Shown here: positions 34,421 through 41,720 of the stretch, one piece after another
Layout: each line of letters begins with the position of its first letter
Position numbering within the stretch: position 1 is the stretch's first letter
NCBI RefSeq assembly: GCF_014229095.1
Contig: NZ_JAARZC010000002.1
Span: 1-64,000 of the forward strand
Source: Listeria cossartiae subsp. cayugensis
GTDB lineage: Bacteria; Bacillota; Bacilli; Lactobacillales; Listeriaceae
Direction: 5' to 3'
Length of the DNA stretch: 64,000 bases
Made by a program: the position numbers and the translations under genes
The notes under the pieces: model-generated
Database searches by the model: none
What the model was told of the DNA's origin: nothing
What the model saw: the letters and a program-made list of their open reading frames with translations, nothing else

Positions 34421-34864
34421 ATGATAGCAGTAAGTGCTTGTTTAGCGGGAATTGCCTGTAGATATGATGGAAAAGATAAAGAAATTACTAAAATAAAGCA
34501 AATGGTTGAAAACGGCGAAGCGATTTCTTTTTGCCCAGAAGTTATAGGTGGCCTGCCTACACCGAGGTTTCCAGCAGAAATAGTAGGAGGAGACGGTAAA
34601 GATGTTTGGTTAGGCCATGCTAAAGTCATGGATAATCAAGGAACAGATGTAACAGAAGAATACAAAAACGGAGCGAGCCTCACTTTAGCTAAAATGAAAG
34701 AACTCGGAATTACACAAATAATTATGAAAGAAAAAAGTCCATCTTGCGGTAGCTGTGCTATTTACGACGGCACCTTCTCTGGAAAAATAAAAGACGGTAC
34801 CGGCGTAGCAGCAGCTCTTTTTCAAATGAACGGCATAAAAATTATTTCAGAATTTACGATTTAA
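34421..34864 (+). CDS. DUF523 family protein
   Basis: 147-aa protein of the widespread DUF523 family, function not established. Conserved features are the N-terminal SACLAGIACRYDG, FCPEVIGGLPTPR, and KEKSPSCGSCAIYDG with paired cysteines that may bind metal. An extended -10 TGTTAAAAT lies at 34384-34392 and AAAGGGGGAAAA precedes the ATG. Its stop codon overlaps the convergent pepC stop, with no terminator visible between them. Confidence 0.85.
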   Translation: MIAVSACLAGIACRYDGKDKEITKIKQMVENGEAISFCPEVIGGLPTPRFPAEIVGGDGKDVWLGHAKVMDNQGTDVTEEYKNGASLTLAKMKELGITQIIMKEKSPSCGSCAIYDGTFSGKIKDGTGVAAALFQMNGIKIISEFTI

Positions 34865-36186
34865 AGTGCCAGTGAGCCCATTGGATCCCAAGGTTTTAAT
34901 GCTATCGGCTCCTGATTAAAAGCAGCAATCAATTCTTCGGATAAATATTTTTTATGCACGACTACTTGGAATGTGAATTCATCCATCCAAGTATCACTAG
35001 CAACAAAATAACCTTTATTACCAATGGATTCTCCCCAGCTATTTTCCACTTTCCAGCGATTTACCTCACCACCGGCAACATTCACACCAGTAAGAACCAT
35101 CGCATGTGTAAGCATACTATGTTTATAATCAAGACGTTCTGCTTTTGTCATTGCAGTTTTAAATCCAAAAGTCTGATTAAACAAGAAAATATCCGTATCC
35201 ATAATACCAGTAGTTTTTTCTGAAAGTTGACCAACATCACAGCCAAACCAAACCGTTTCACCGTCTTTGATTTGATCAGCGGCGGCTTTTTTTAATACAT
35301 CCATTTCTACATTCAAATACTTAATAGGCGTCCCATTTACAATATTTCCTAAATAATCGACCGTGAAAGCCTGATTAAAAGGTTTATCCTTGGTCGGCGC
35401 ATTTATTAGTGGAATATAATATTTCAAATCAATATCTACATACCGCGCATAAAATTCTTTGGGCGTAATCTGCAAATCCTGCTTAAATTCATTGTCCTTA
35501 TTTCGATACTCAAAATCGAATACTTTAGGCGGTTCACCAAGAGTTATTACCAAAAGCTGATAAACTTCCGCAAGCATTTCTTCTTTCAAACTGGCAGTAT
35601 CTTTCTTTTCAGTAACAGCTTTTCTCAAAATAACCGCATCCGTGCGAAGTCTTTCATTTAATAAATGATTTAAATCTGCTGACTTGCTGCTTTGGAACGT
35701 TTCAGGCATAGCAGACTTAGGAACAACCCCGTATTTTTCAATAATCGAAACTAGCATATCCCACTGACCACCATCTTGCTGTGGTGTATCAAGCAACCAT
35801 GAGACTAAGCGACTATCTTCATCCTCATTAGCAGTTTCAATAATATTCTCTAAAAAATAATTAGCTTTCTCAAGTTTGTCCCAAAAGTTAGTATAATTCT
35901 GCGACAACTCAAAATCTTTCAAACCAAGTGTTCCATTCAATTTATGCCGAAATGTATTTAATGCTGCAAACATCCAACATCTTCCACTTTGCTGTTGATT
36001 AGAAACTTTATCTGTAGTAACCTCATGAGAAAAAACAGGCTGAACGTTCACTTTTGAAATTGGATTCTCCGTAGCGGCTTTAATCCCATTTTTCATAATA
36101 CTAGCTTGAAAAACCAATTTATCTGGATTTTCACGCCATTTCTTTGAAAAACTTTCTAATTGATCGAATGTTAATTCCGTATGCAT
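34861..36186 (-). CDS. pepC: Aminopeptidase C (bleomycin-hydrolase family)
   Basis: Cytosolic cysteine aminopeptidase of 441 aa (peptidase C1B). Catalytic Cys is in QQSGRCWMFAALN (about Cys69), His in HAMVLTGV (about 360) and Asn in ENSWG (about 382). The last residues (WDPMGSLAL) match the C-terminal arm that reaches the active site in this family. It frees N-terminal residues from peptides. AGGAGGAGTTATTC precedes the ATG. Single gene. Confidence 0.93.
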   Translation of the reverse strand: MHTELTFDQLESFSKKWRENPDKLVFQASIMKNGIKAATENPISKVNVQPVFSHEVTTDKVSNQQQSGRCWMFAALNTFRHKLNGTLGLKDFELSQNYTNFWDKLEKANYFLENIIETANEDEDSRLVSWLLDTPQQDGGQWDMLVSIIEKYGVVPKSAMPETFQSSKSADLNHLLNERLRTDAVILRKAVTEKKDTASLKEEMLAEVYQLLVITLGEPPKVFDFEYRNKDNEFKQDLQITPKEFYARYVDIDLKYYIPLINAPTKDKPFNQAFTVDYLGNIVNGTPIKYLNVEMDVLKKAAADQIKDGETVWFGCDVGQLSEKTTGIMDTDIFLFNQTFGFKTAMTKAERLDYKHSMLTHAMVLTGVNVAGGEVNRWKVENSWGESIGNKGYFVASDTWMDEFTFQVVVHKKYLSEELIAAFNQEPIALKPWDPMGSLAL

Positions 36187-36300
36187 GAATAACTCCTCCT
36201 AATACCAAAAATTATCTTCTAAACAAGTATACTGCTAAAAATTAGAACTGTATAAGAAAAGCGCTGGATGAATAATTATGAAGGTTTTTGAGCGTGTACA

Positions 36301-36309
36301 TGTTATAAT
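36301..36309 (+). promoter_or_regulatory. Promoter and leader of the fructose operon
   Basis: TGTTATAAT (36301-36309) is a perfect extended -10. The leader to the fruR start holds two similar 14-nt blocks, TTTTTGAATGAAAA and ATTTTGAAAGAAAA (about 36335-36370), possible DeoR-type operator repeats, and a half-matching cre (TGAAAACGGT). Confidence 0.55.
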
Positions 36310-36404
36310 ATGAATGAATTTGAATTACGGTGATTGTTTTTGAATGAAAACGGTTGATTTTGAAAGAAAAAGATGATAAACTAACTTTGGATGGAGGAGT
36401 AATA

Positions 36405-37157
36405 ATGTTAAATGCAGAGCGTAAACAACTTATTATGGAGAGTATTGGGAAACTTGGTGTGATTAAATTACAAGAATTAGTTGAAGGCCTTGATACCTCA
36501 GAGTCGACCATTCGTCGCGATTTAATCGAATTAGAAGAACAAGGATTAATCCAGCGTGTACACGGCGGAGCTAAACTTGTAAAGCTTCATAACCAAGAAC
36601 CAAGTATGAATGAGAAATCATTCAAAAACATTCAAAGTAAAAAAGTAATTGCTGCATATTGTGCAAGCCTAGTGGAAGAAAATGATTGTATCTATTTAGA
36701 TGCAGGTTCCACCACACTAGAATTAATTACTCATTTAGCTAATCGAAATATCACAGTGGTTACAAACGGATTAACTCATATCGAAGAACTAGTTCGTCAA
36801 AATATTGATGCTTATCTATTAGGTGGCAAAATGAAAGTGCATACAAAAGCAATAATTGGTGCCGTTGCCTTAGATAATATCCAAAACTACCATTTTGATA
36901 AAGCTTTCATTGGTACTAACGCGATGCATCCGGAGCATGGCTATACAACACCTGATATGGAAGAAGCCTTTGTAAAACGTGCCGCAAAAGAACGTGCTGA
37001 TCGCGTTTTTGTTGTAGCAGACCATACAAAATTTAATGAAGTGAATTTTTCAAAAATGTTTTCAATAGAAGAAGCTACCATTGTGACAGACTATATTCCT
37101 TCAGCATTAAAAGAATCCTTTATCCAAAAAACTAAAATAATCGAGGTAGAAAAATGA
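36405..37157 (+). CDS. fruR: DeoR-family repressor of the fructose operon
   Basis: 250-aa regulator. The N-terminal DeoR helix-turn-helix (about 1-57: LQELVEGLDTSESTIRRDLIELEEQGLIQRVHGGA) is followed by a sugar-phosphate-binding domain (about 75-235) with DAGSTT and NGL segments. The effector is probably fructose-1-phosphate. GGAGGAGTAATA precedes ATG 36405; the frame is open 17 codons further but without a ribosome site. ATGA overlap with the kinase gene. Confidence 0.9.
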   Translation: MLNAERKQLIMESIGKLGVIKLQELVEGLDTSESTIRRDLIELEEQGLIQRVHGGAKLVKLHNQEPSMNEKSFKNIQSKKVIAAYCASLVEENDCIYLDAGSTTLELITHLANRNITVVTNGLTHIEELVRQNIDAYLLGGKMKVHTKAIIGAVALDNIQNYHFDKAFIGTNAMHPEHGYTTPDMEEAFVKRAAKERADRVFVVADHTKFNEVNFSKMFSIEEATIVTDYIPSALKESFIQKTKIIEVEK

Positions 37158-38077
37158 TTTATACAATTACTTTAAACCCATCAATTGATTATATTGTGCA
37201 AATCGACCAATTAAACCTTGGTGAACTTAATCGCATGAAACAAGATTATAAATTACCTGGTGGCAAAGGAATCAACGTCAGCAGAGTGCTAAATCAATTG
37301 AAAGTACCGAGTCTCGCTACAGGGTTTCTAGGTGGATTTACTGGCAATTTTATTAACGACTGGCTACAAAACGAAGGTATCAAAACTGGTTTTGTAACAG
37401 TAAAAGATGATACTCGAATTAATATTAAACTCAAACACGGTGAAGAAACAGAAATTAATGGTTTAGGACCAGCAATTTCAGAAACGGAAATCAATGAATT
37501 TTTAAAAGTGATGGACAAAGTAACTGCTGGAGATATTGTTATCTTGTCTGGTAGCGTACCACCTTCACTTGGAAATGATTTTTACGATAAGATAATTCAG
37601 ATTTGTAAAGAAAAACAAGCAGAGTTTATGATTGATACTACAGGACAAGAACTACTAGATGCATTGCCAAATCGTCCTATTCTGATTAAACCAAATCATC
37701 ATGAATTAGCAGAACTATTTGGCGCTAAACTAGAAAGCGTAGAGGATCTCATCCCATATGGGAAAAAATGTCTGGAGCTAGGTGCGCAACACGTAATCGT
37801 ATCCATGGCTGGCGACGGAGCCCTTCTATTTACTGGAGAAGATGTTTATTTCGCCGATGCTTTAAAAGGGGAACTGAAAAATTCTGTTGGTGCTGGAGAC
37901 TCTATGATTGCAGGATTTGTTGGAACTTTTGATAAAACAAGAGACCCAGTTAAAGCTTTCGCTGCTGGTGTTGCAACAGGTGGAGCAACTGCTTTCTCAA
38001 CAGATTTAGCCCAAAAGGAATTAATAGATGAATTACTACCACAAGTGAAGATAACTAAAATAACAGGGAGGAACTAA
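37154..38077 (+). CDS. fruK: 1-phosphofructokinase
   Basis: PfkB-family kinase of 307 aa converting fructose-1-phosphate to fructose-1,6-bisphosphate. Signatures: GGKGINVSRVL (about 36-46) and KNSVGAGDSMIAGFVG with the catalytic Asp (about 249). Starts within the end of fruR (ATGA) and ends one base before fruA; the three genes are one operon. Listed as fruB in some Listeria annotations. Confidence 0.93.
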   Translation: MIYTITLNPSIDYIVQIDQLNLGELNRMKQDYKLPGGKGINVSRVLNQLKVPSLATGFLGGFTGNFINDWLQNEGIKTGFVTVKDDTRINIKLKHGEETEINGLGPAISETEINEFLKVMDKVTAGDIVILSGSVPPSLGNDFYDKIIQICKEKQAEFMIDTTGQELLDALPNRPILIKPNHHELAELFGAKLESVEDLIPYGKKCLELGAQHVIVSMAGDGALLFTGEDVYFADALKGELKNSVGAGDSMIAGFVGTFDKTRDPVKAFAAGVATGGATAFSTDLAQKELIDELLPQVKITKITGRN

Positions 38078-38078
38078 A

Positions 38079-39977
38079 ATGAGAATCACTGATTTATTAA
38101 GCAAAGATGTTATGATTATGTCATTACAAGCAACGACAAAAGAAGCTGCTATCGATGAAATGATTGCTTCGTTAAAAAGCAATGGAAAAATTAATGATGA
38201 GGTCCTTTTTAAAGAAGCGATAATGAACCGTGAAGCACAAAGTTCCACTGGTGTAGGTGAAGGGATTGCAATGCCACACGCGAAAACAAAAGCTGTAAAT
38301 GAACCAACCGTTGTTTTTGCTAAAAGCGAAAAAGGATTAGACTATGATGCTTTAGATGGTCAACCAGCCCATTTATTCTTTATGATTGCCGCTCCAGATG
38401 GCGCTAATGCAACTCATTTAGAAACCTTAGCAGCACTTTCTAGATTATTAGTCCACCCGGCATTTGTTCAATCATTAAAAGATGCTAAAACTCCAGATGA
38501 AGTAATCAATCTTTTTAATCATGAACAAGAAGATTCAGAAGAAACAGTTGTCAGTCCAACATCAAATAACGATACTGGCAAATCAGTCGTAGCAGTTACA
38601 GCTTGCCCGACAGGTATTGCGCATACTTATATGGCAGCAGAAAAATTACAAGAAACAGCAAATAAATTAGGCGTTCGAATCAAAGTAGAAACAAATGGTT
38701 CCAGAGGTGTTGAAAACCGTCTAACAGATAAAGAAATTGCCGAAGCAGACGGTGTTATTATCGCTGCTGATGTACAAGTGGATATGCCTCGCTTTGATGG
38801 AAAGCATTTAATCGCTAAACCAGTTGCAGCGGGAATTCATAAGCCAGAAGAATTAATTAATGAAGCAATATCTGGAAATGCCCCAGTGTATAAAGCGGAA
38901 GAAGGAAGCCAAGCGGTAGAAAGCGCAGATGGACTTTCAATCGGTCAACAAATTTACAAACATCTAATGAGTGGTGTTTCCCACATGTTACCGTTTGTTA
39001 TTGGTGGCGGTATCGCAATTGCAATTGCATTTATGCTTGATCAAATGCTAGGTGTTCCTCAAGATCAACTTGCAAAACTAGGTTCATATAACGAAATTCC
39101 AGCATTATTAAAACAAATTGGCGATGTTGCATTCGGCTTTATGTTACCAGTATTTGCCGGTTACATTGCTTACAGTATATCCGATAGACCAGGGCTTGTA
39201 GCAGGTTTTGTAGCAGGCGGAGTAGCATCTGTTGGCGGCGCAGGATTCCTAGGTGCATTAGTCGGCGGTTTCCTTGCAGGTTATGCAGTAGAACTAGTAA
39301 AACTTGCACTTAAAAAATTACCAAAAACACTAGACGGTATCAAAGTAGTTTTATTCTATCCAGTTTTATCTGTTTTAATTGTAGGACTGTTAATGTTGCT
39401 ATTAAATGTGCCAATGAGCGCGTTGAATACTTGGTTAAATGATTTCTTAAATAGTTTAAGTGGTACAAACGCAGTTATTTTAGGATTACTGCTTGGAGCA
39501 ATGATGGCAGCCGATTTAGGTGGGCCAATTAACAAAGCAGCTTATATTTTCGCAACTGGAACGCTCGCAGCAAGTGTAGCGACAGGCGGTAGTGCAATCA
39601 TGGCAGCGACAATGGCTGCTGGTATGGTACCACCACTTGCAACATTTGTAGCGACACTTATTTTTAGAAATAAATTTACAGCTCAAGAACGTGATGCAGG
39701 CTTAACTAACTCTATTTTAGGAGCTTCGTTCATTACAGAAGGAGCTATACCGTTCGCGGCGGCAGATCCACTTCGAATGATTCCAAGTTTCATTGCCGGA
39801 AGTGCAATCACAGGCGCAATCGTTATGTTCTTGAATATCAAAGTATTAGCACCACATGGAGGAGTCTTCGTTATCTTCCTAGTATCTCAACCATGGTTCT
39901 ACATCATTGCAATTATTATTGGAACATTAATCAGTGCAGCATTAATTGGTGTTCTACGTAAGAAACCAACTGTATAA
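38079..39977 (+). CDS. fruA: Fructose PTS IIABC
   Basis: Fused fructose phosphotransferase of 632 aa. EIIA (about 1-150) has the phospho-histidine in GIAMPHAKT (about His67). EIIB (about 165-265) has the phospho-cysteine in AVTACPTGIAHTYMAAE (about Cys174). EIIC (about 285-630) has about nine membrane segments with AADLGGPINKAAY. It imports fructose as fructose-1-phosphate for FruK. GGGAGGAACTAAA precedes the ATG. Confidence 0.94.
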   Translation: MRITDLLSKDVMIMSLQATTKEAAIDEMIASLKSNGKINDEVLFKEAIMNREAQSSTGVGEGIAMPHAKTKAVNEPTVVFAKSEKGLDYDALDGQPAHLFFMIAAPDGANATHLETLAALSRLLVHPAFVQSLKDAKTPDEVINLFNHEQEDSEETVVSPTSNNDTGKSVVAVTACPTGIAHTYMAAEKLQETANKLGVRIKVETNGSRGVENRLTDKEIAEADGVIIAADVQVDMPRFDGKHLIAKPVAAGIHKPEELINEAISGNAPVYKAEEGSQAVESADGLSIGQQIYKHLMSGVSHMLPFVIGGGIAIAIAFMLDQMLGVPQDQLAKLGSYNEIPALLKQIGDVAFGFMLPVFAGYIAYSISDRPGLVAGFVAGGVASVGGAGFLGALVGGFLAGYAVELVKLALKKLPKTLDGIKVVLFYPVLSVLIVGLLMLLLNVPMSALNTWLNDFLNSLSGTNAVILGLLLGAMMAADLGGPINKAAYIFATGTLAASVATGGSAIMAATMAAGMVPPLATFVATLIFRNKFTAQERDAGLTNSILGASFITEGAIPFAAADPLRMIPSFIAGSAITGAIVMFLNIKVLAPHGGVFVIFLVSQPWFYIIAIIIGTLISAALIGVLRKKPTV

Positions 39978-39985
39978 TAATATTG

Positions 39986-40022
39986 AAATCGTCTTTTGAA
40001 ACTAAAAAGGCGATTTCTTTTT
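39986..40022 (+). terminator. Terminator of the fructose operon
   Basis: AAATCGTCTTTT pairs with AAAAGGCGATTT (12 bp, one G-T pair), followed by CTTTTT. Confidence 0.85.
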
Positions 40023-40051
40023 AGTAAATTCTCGAATTCTTTCTAAAAAAT

Positions 40052-40060
40052 TGCTATACT
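40052..40060 (+). promoter_or_regulatory. Extended -10 promoter of the XRE gene
   Basis: TGCTATACT (40052-40060) lies 24 nt before the TTG start; only a weak -35 is visible. Confidence 0.55.
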
Positions 40061-40083
40061 GGAAATGAAGCGAGGTGGGCGTA

Positions 40084-40431
40084 TTGGAATTTGGAGAAAA
40101 ATTAATTCATTTACGAAAGAAAAATCGGTTAACACAAAAACAATTAGCGGCGAAAATTGGGACAACTGCATCCACAATAAGCAAATATGAAAATGATAAC
40201 CACCGACCGCCAATCTTTATTTTGGCAAAATTAGCAGAAATTCTTGGAACAACGACAGATTTTTTATTAGATGATGTAGCGGGTTTACGAGAAAAAAATT
40301 CAGTAAACGCCTTTCCGTTGATTGGAAATCCTGAGCTTGAGAAATGGTATTTAGAATTGCCGTATACATATTCAGAAGATGAATTATTAATGTTAAAACG
40401 AATTGCAGATGCGATTGAGAATAAAAAATAA
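40084..40431 (+). CDS. XRE-family transcriptional regulator
   Basis: 115-aa regulator. An N-terminal lambda-Cro-like helix-turn-helix (about 1-60: LTQKQLAAKIGTTASTISKYENDNHRPP) is followed by a C-terminal segment typical of Bacillus-type small XRE proteins. GAGGTG (40072-40077) is 6 nt from TTG 40084, which is chosen; a GTG at 40075 lies inside the ribosome site. It converges on comK. Whether it controls competence is unknown. Confidence 0.82.
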   Translation: MEFGEKLIHLRKKNRLTQKQLAAKIGTTASTISKYENDNHRPPIFILAKLAEILGTTTDFLLDDVAGLREKNSVNAFPLIGNPELEKWYLELPYTYSEDELLMLKRIADAIENKK

Positions 40432-40439
40432 TTTAAGGT

Positions 40440-40475
40440 AAAGCCAGCTACGCAATTGTGTAGCTGGCTTTATTT
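40440..40475. terminator. Bidirectional terminator between the XRE gene and comK
   Basis: AAGCCAGCTAC (40441-40451) pairs with GTAGCTGGCTT (40460-40470), flanked by A and T tracts. Confidence 0.9.
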
Positions 40476-40484
40476 AGTTTAAAT

Positions 40485-41084
40485 TTACTGCTCAGGATCT
40501 TTAGGGTCTTCTTTATCGGGAAGCATAGTATTGTAAAAACGTCTTGATTCAGCGGCTAGTGTAGTAGGTGGAAAAAACATATTCATTGAAGGGAAGTTAC
40601 TCTCCATCATACGCATTTTTTGAGAAAATTTCATATGTAACATGGAGGTTCTAGCAATCTGATTATTAAAAGATGCTAAAGACATATCGATTTCAAAAGT
40701 TTCCATATTAGAAAATGTGATTAAAGTGTGGTTAAATCCAATTGCATGATAGTCTTTGATGTGTTGCGGGAAAATCCAAATACAGTCTACTGAACTTGGT
40801 GCTACAGTTGGAAATACATAAGTGGAAGTAACAGGGTCAATAATAATAGGTGGCTTATGAGTAACACCTATTAAATGCTTGGTGCCCTCCTTACGACCCT
40901 CATAGCTTGATCCGAAAAAGTTGCAGCTGGTTTTAATTAGCTCAAACGGGGTAAATTTAGAAGTATAATGAGAATCAACTTCATAAATTTCTGAATAGAC
41001 TATACTTCCAGATTTTTTCGGAAAAATAATCATCGTGTGCGGGTTTACTTCATAAAACTGAGTACTGATTTGTTCTTTTTTCAT
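40485..41084 (-). CDS. comK: Competence transcription factor ComK (uninterrupted)
   Basis: ComK, master activator of DNA-uptake genes, 199 aa against about 192 in B. subtilis. The core blocks TMIIFPKKSGSIVYSEIYE and NMFFPPTTLAAESRRFYNTMLP are present and the frame is open throughout. In many L. monocytogenes strains an A118-type prophage splits this gene near SSYEGR; none is present here. ATG 41084 is spaced 9 nt from AGGAG; an ATG three codons earlier (41093) is too close. A perfect extended -10 (TGCTATAAT, minus strand, 41206-41214) lies about 120 nt upstream. Competence in the laboratory is rarely seen in Listeria, so its activity is uncertain. Confidence 0.92.
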   Translation of the reverse strand: MKKEQISTQFYEVNPHTMIIFPKKSGSIVYSEIYEVDSHYTSKFTPFELIKTSCNFFGSSYEGRKEGTKHLIGVTHKPPIIIDPVTSTYVFPTVAPSSVDCIWIFPQHIKDYHAIGFNHTLITFSNMETFEIDMSLASFNNQIARTSMLHMKFSQKMRMMESNFPSMNMFFPPTTLAAESRRFYNTMLPDKEDPKDPEQ

Positions 41085-41205
41085 TTCATTCAACTCCTCT
41101 ATGTTTGTATTTATGTCTAAGAAGAAACCTAGAATTATTGCTTAATACGCAACAATTCCAAATAACGACTGAGCACCAAAGTAAGATATGAGTTATTTTT
41201 TGTCA

Positions 41206-41214
41206 TTATAGCAC
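41206..41214 (-). promoter_or_regulatory. Promoter of comK
   Basis: TGCTATAAT on the minus strand, a perfect extended -10, leaving a leader of about 115 nt. No clear -35 and no clear double ComK box (AAAA-N5-TTTT pair) were found. Confidence 0.55.
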
Positions 41215-41284
41215 ATGGAAATTTACAAGTCATTAGATTTTCGTAAAGTTGTATTTTCAAGCTGTTTTCTGTTTTTTCTAGGCA

Positions 41285-41310
41285 TATTACAATTTTTTGA
41301 GATTGTAATA
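41285..41310 (+). promoter_or_regulatory. Inverted repeat before the IDEAL-domain gene
   Basis: TATTACAAT-N8-ATTGTAATA, perfect 9-bp arms, ending 10 nt before the ribosome site of the next gene. It may be an operator; the cognate regulator is unknown. Confidence 0.35.
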
Positions 41311-41334
41311 AATATGAGTGAAGGAGTGGTAGTC

Positions 41335-41571
41335 GTGGAAATGCGTGATTTTTCTAATTCATTGATGAATCAGGTGGGTGTCCTTAAAGGAGAAAAAGAA
41401 TTAACAAACGTTTTTATCGAATGCTTCCTGACGATGCTCCTAGAAGAGAGAAAATTAGAACAACTTAGAGCTGAAATTGATAAAGCTCTCGATAATAGGA
41501 ACAAAGCTGAATTTATGCAACTAACAGAAAAAATGAATAAAATTCAACAGGAAATGCTGGCTTTTGAGTAG
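41335..41571 (+). CDS. Small IDEAL-domain-like protein
   Basis: 78-aa acidic protein of unknown function. The segment ELTNVFIECFLTMLLEERKLEQLRAEIDKALDNRNKAEFMQLTEKM resembles the IDEAL domain seen in B. subtilis small proteins, where it mediates regulated protein contacts. AAGGAG (41321-41326) is 8 nt from GTG 41335, which I take as start; the frame is open to 41215 but that part reads as a hydrophobic stretch with no ribosome site. Followed by a hairpin at about 41588-41612. Confidence 0.65.
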   Translation: MEMRDFSNSLMNQVGVLKGEKELTNVFIECFLTMLLEERKLEQLRAEIDKALDNRNKAEFMQLTEKMNKIQQEMLAFE

Positions 41572-41587
41572 AATATATGAAAAACTA

Positions 41588-41616
41588 AGATAGTGAGAGC
41601 TATCTTAGTTTTTTTG
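41588..41616 (+). terminator. Terminator after the IDEAL-domain gene
   Basis: AAACTAAGATAG pairs with CTATCTTAGTTT around GTGAGAG, followed by Ts. Confidence 0.85.
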
Positions 41617-41662
41617 AGCTGTTTTATAGATTTTCAAGCAAAAAAAGTCTCGAAAAAAGTTC

Positions 41663-41690
41663 TGGACAGATTGCTCAAATATGGTAAACT
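41663..41690 (+). promoter_or_regulatory. Promoter of addBA
   Basis: TGGACA (41663-41668), 16 nt, TAAACT (41685-41690) with a TGG extension at 41682-41684. Confidence 0.55.
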
Positions 41691-41720
41691 AAATAAAAAC
41701 ATATGTTCGGTGGTGAGGGT

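Noticed and set aside
40485-41093. Prophage or phage attachment junction in comK
   Set aside because: The frame is continuous, with no phage genes, duplication or scar.
41292-41306. CodY box
   Set aside because: Four mismatches to AATTTTCWGAAAATT.
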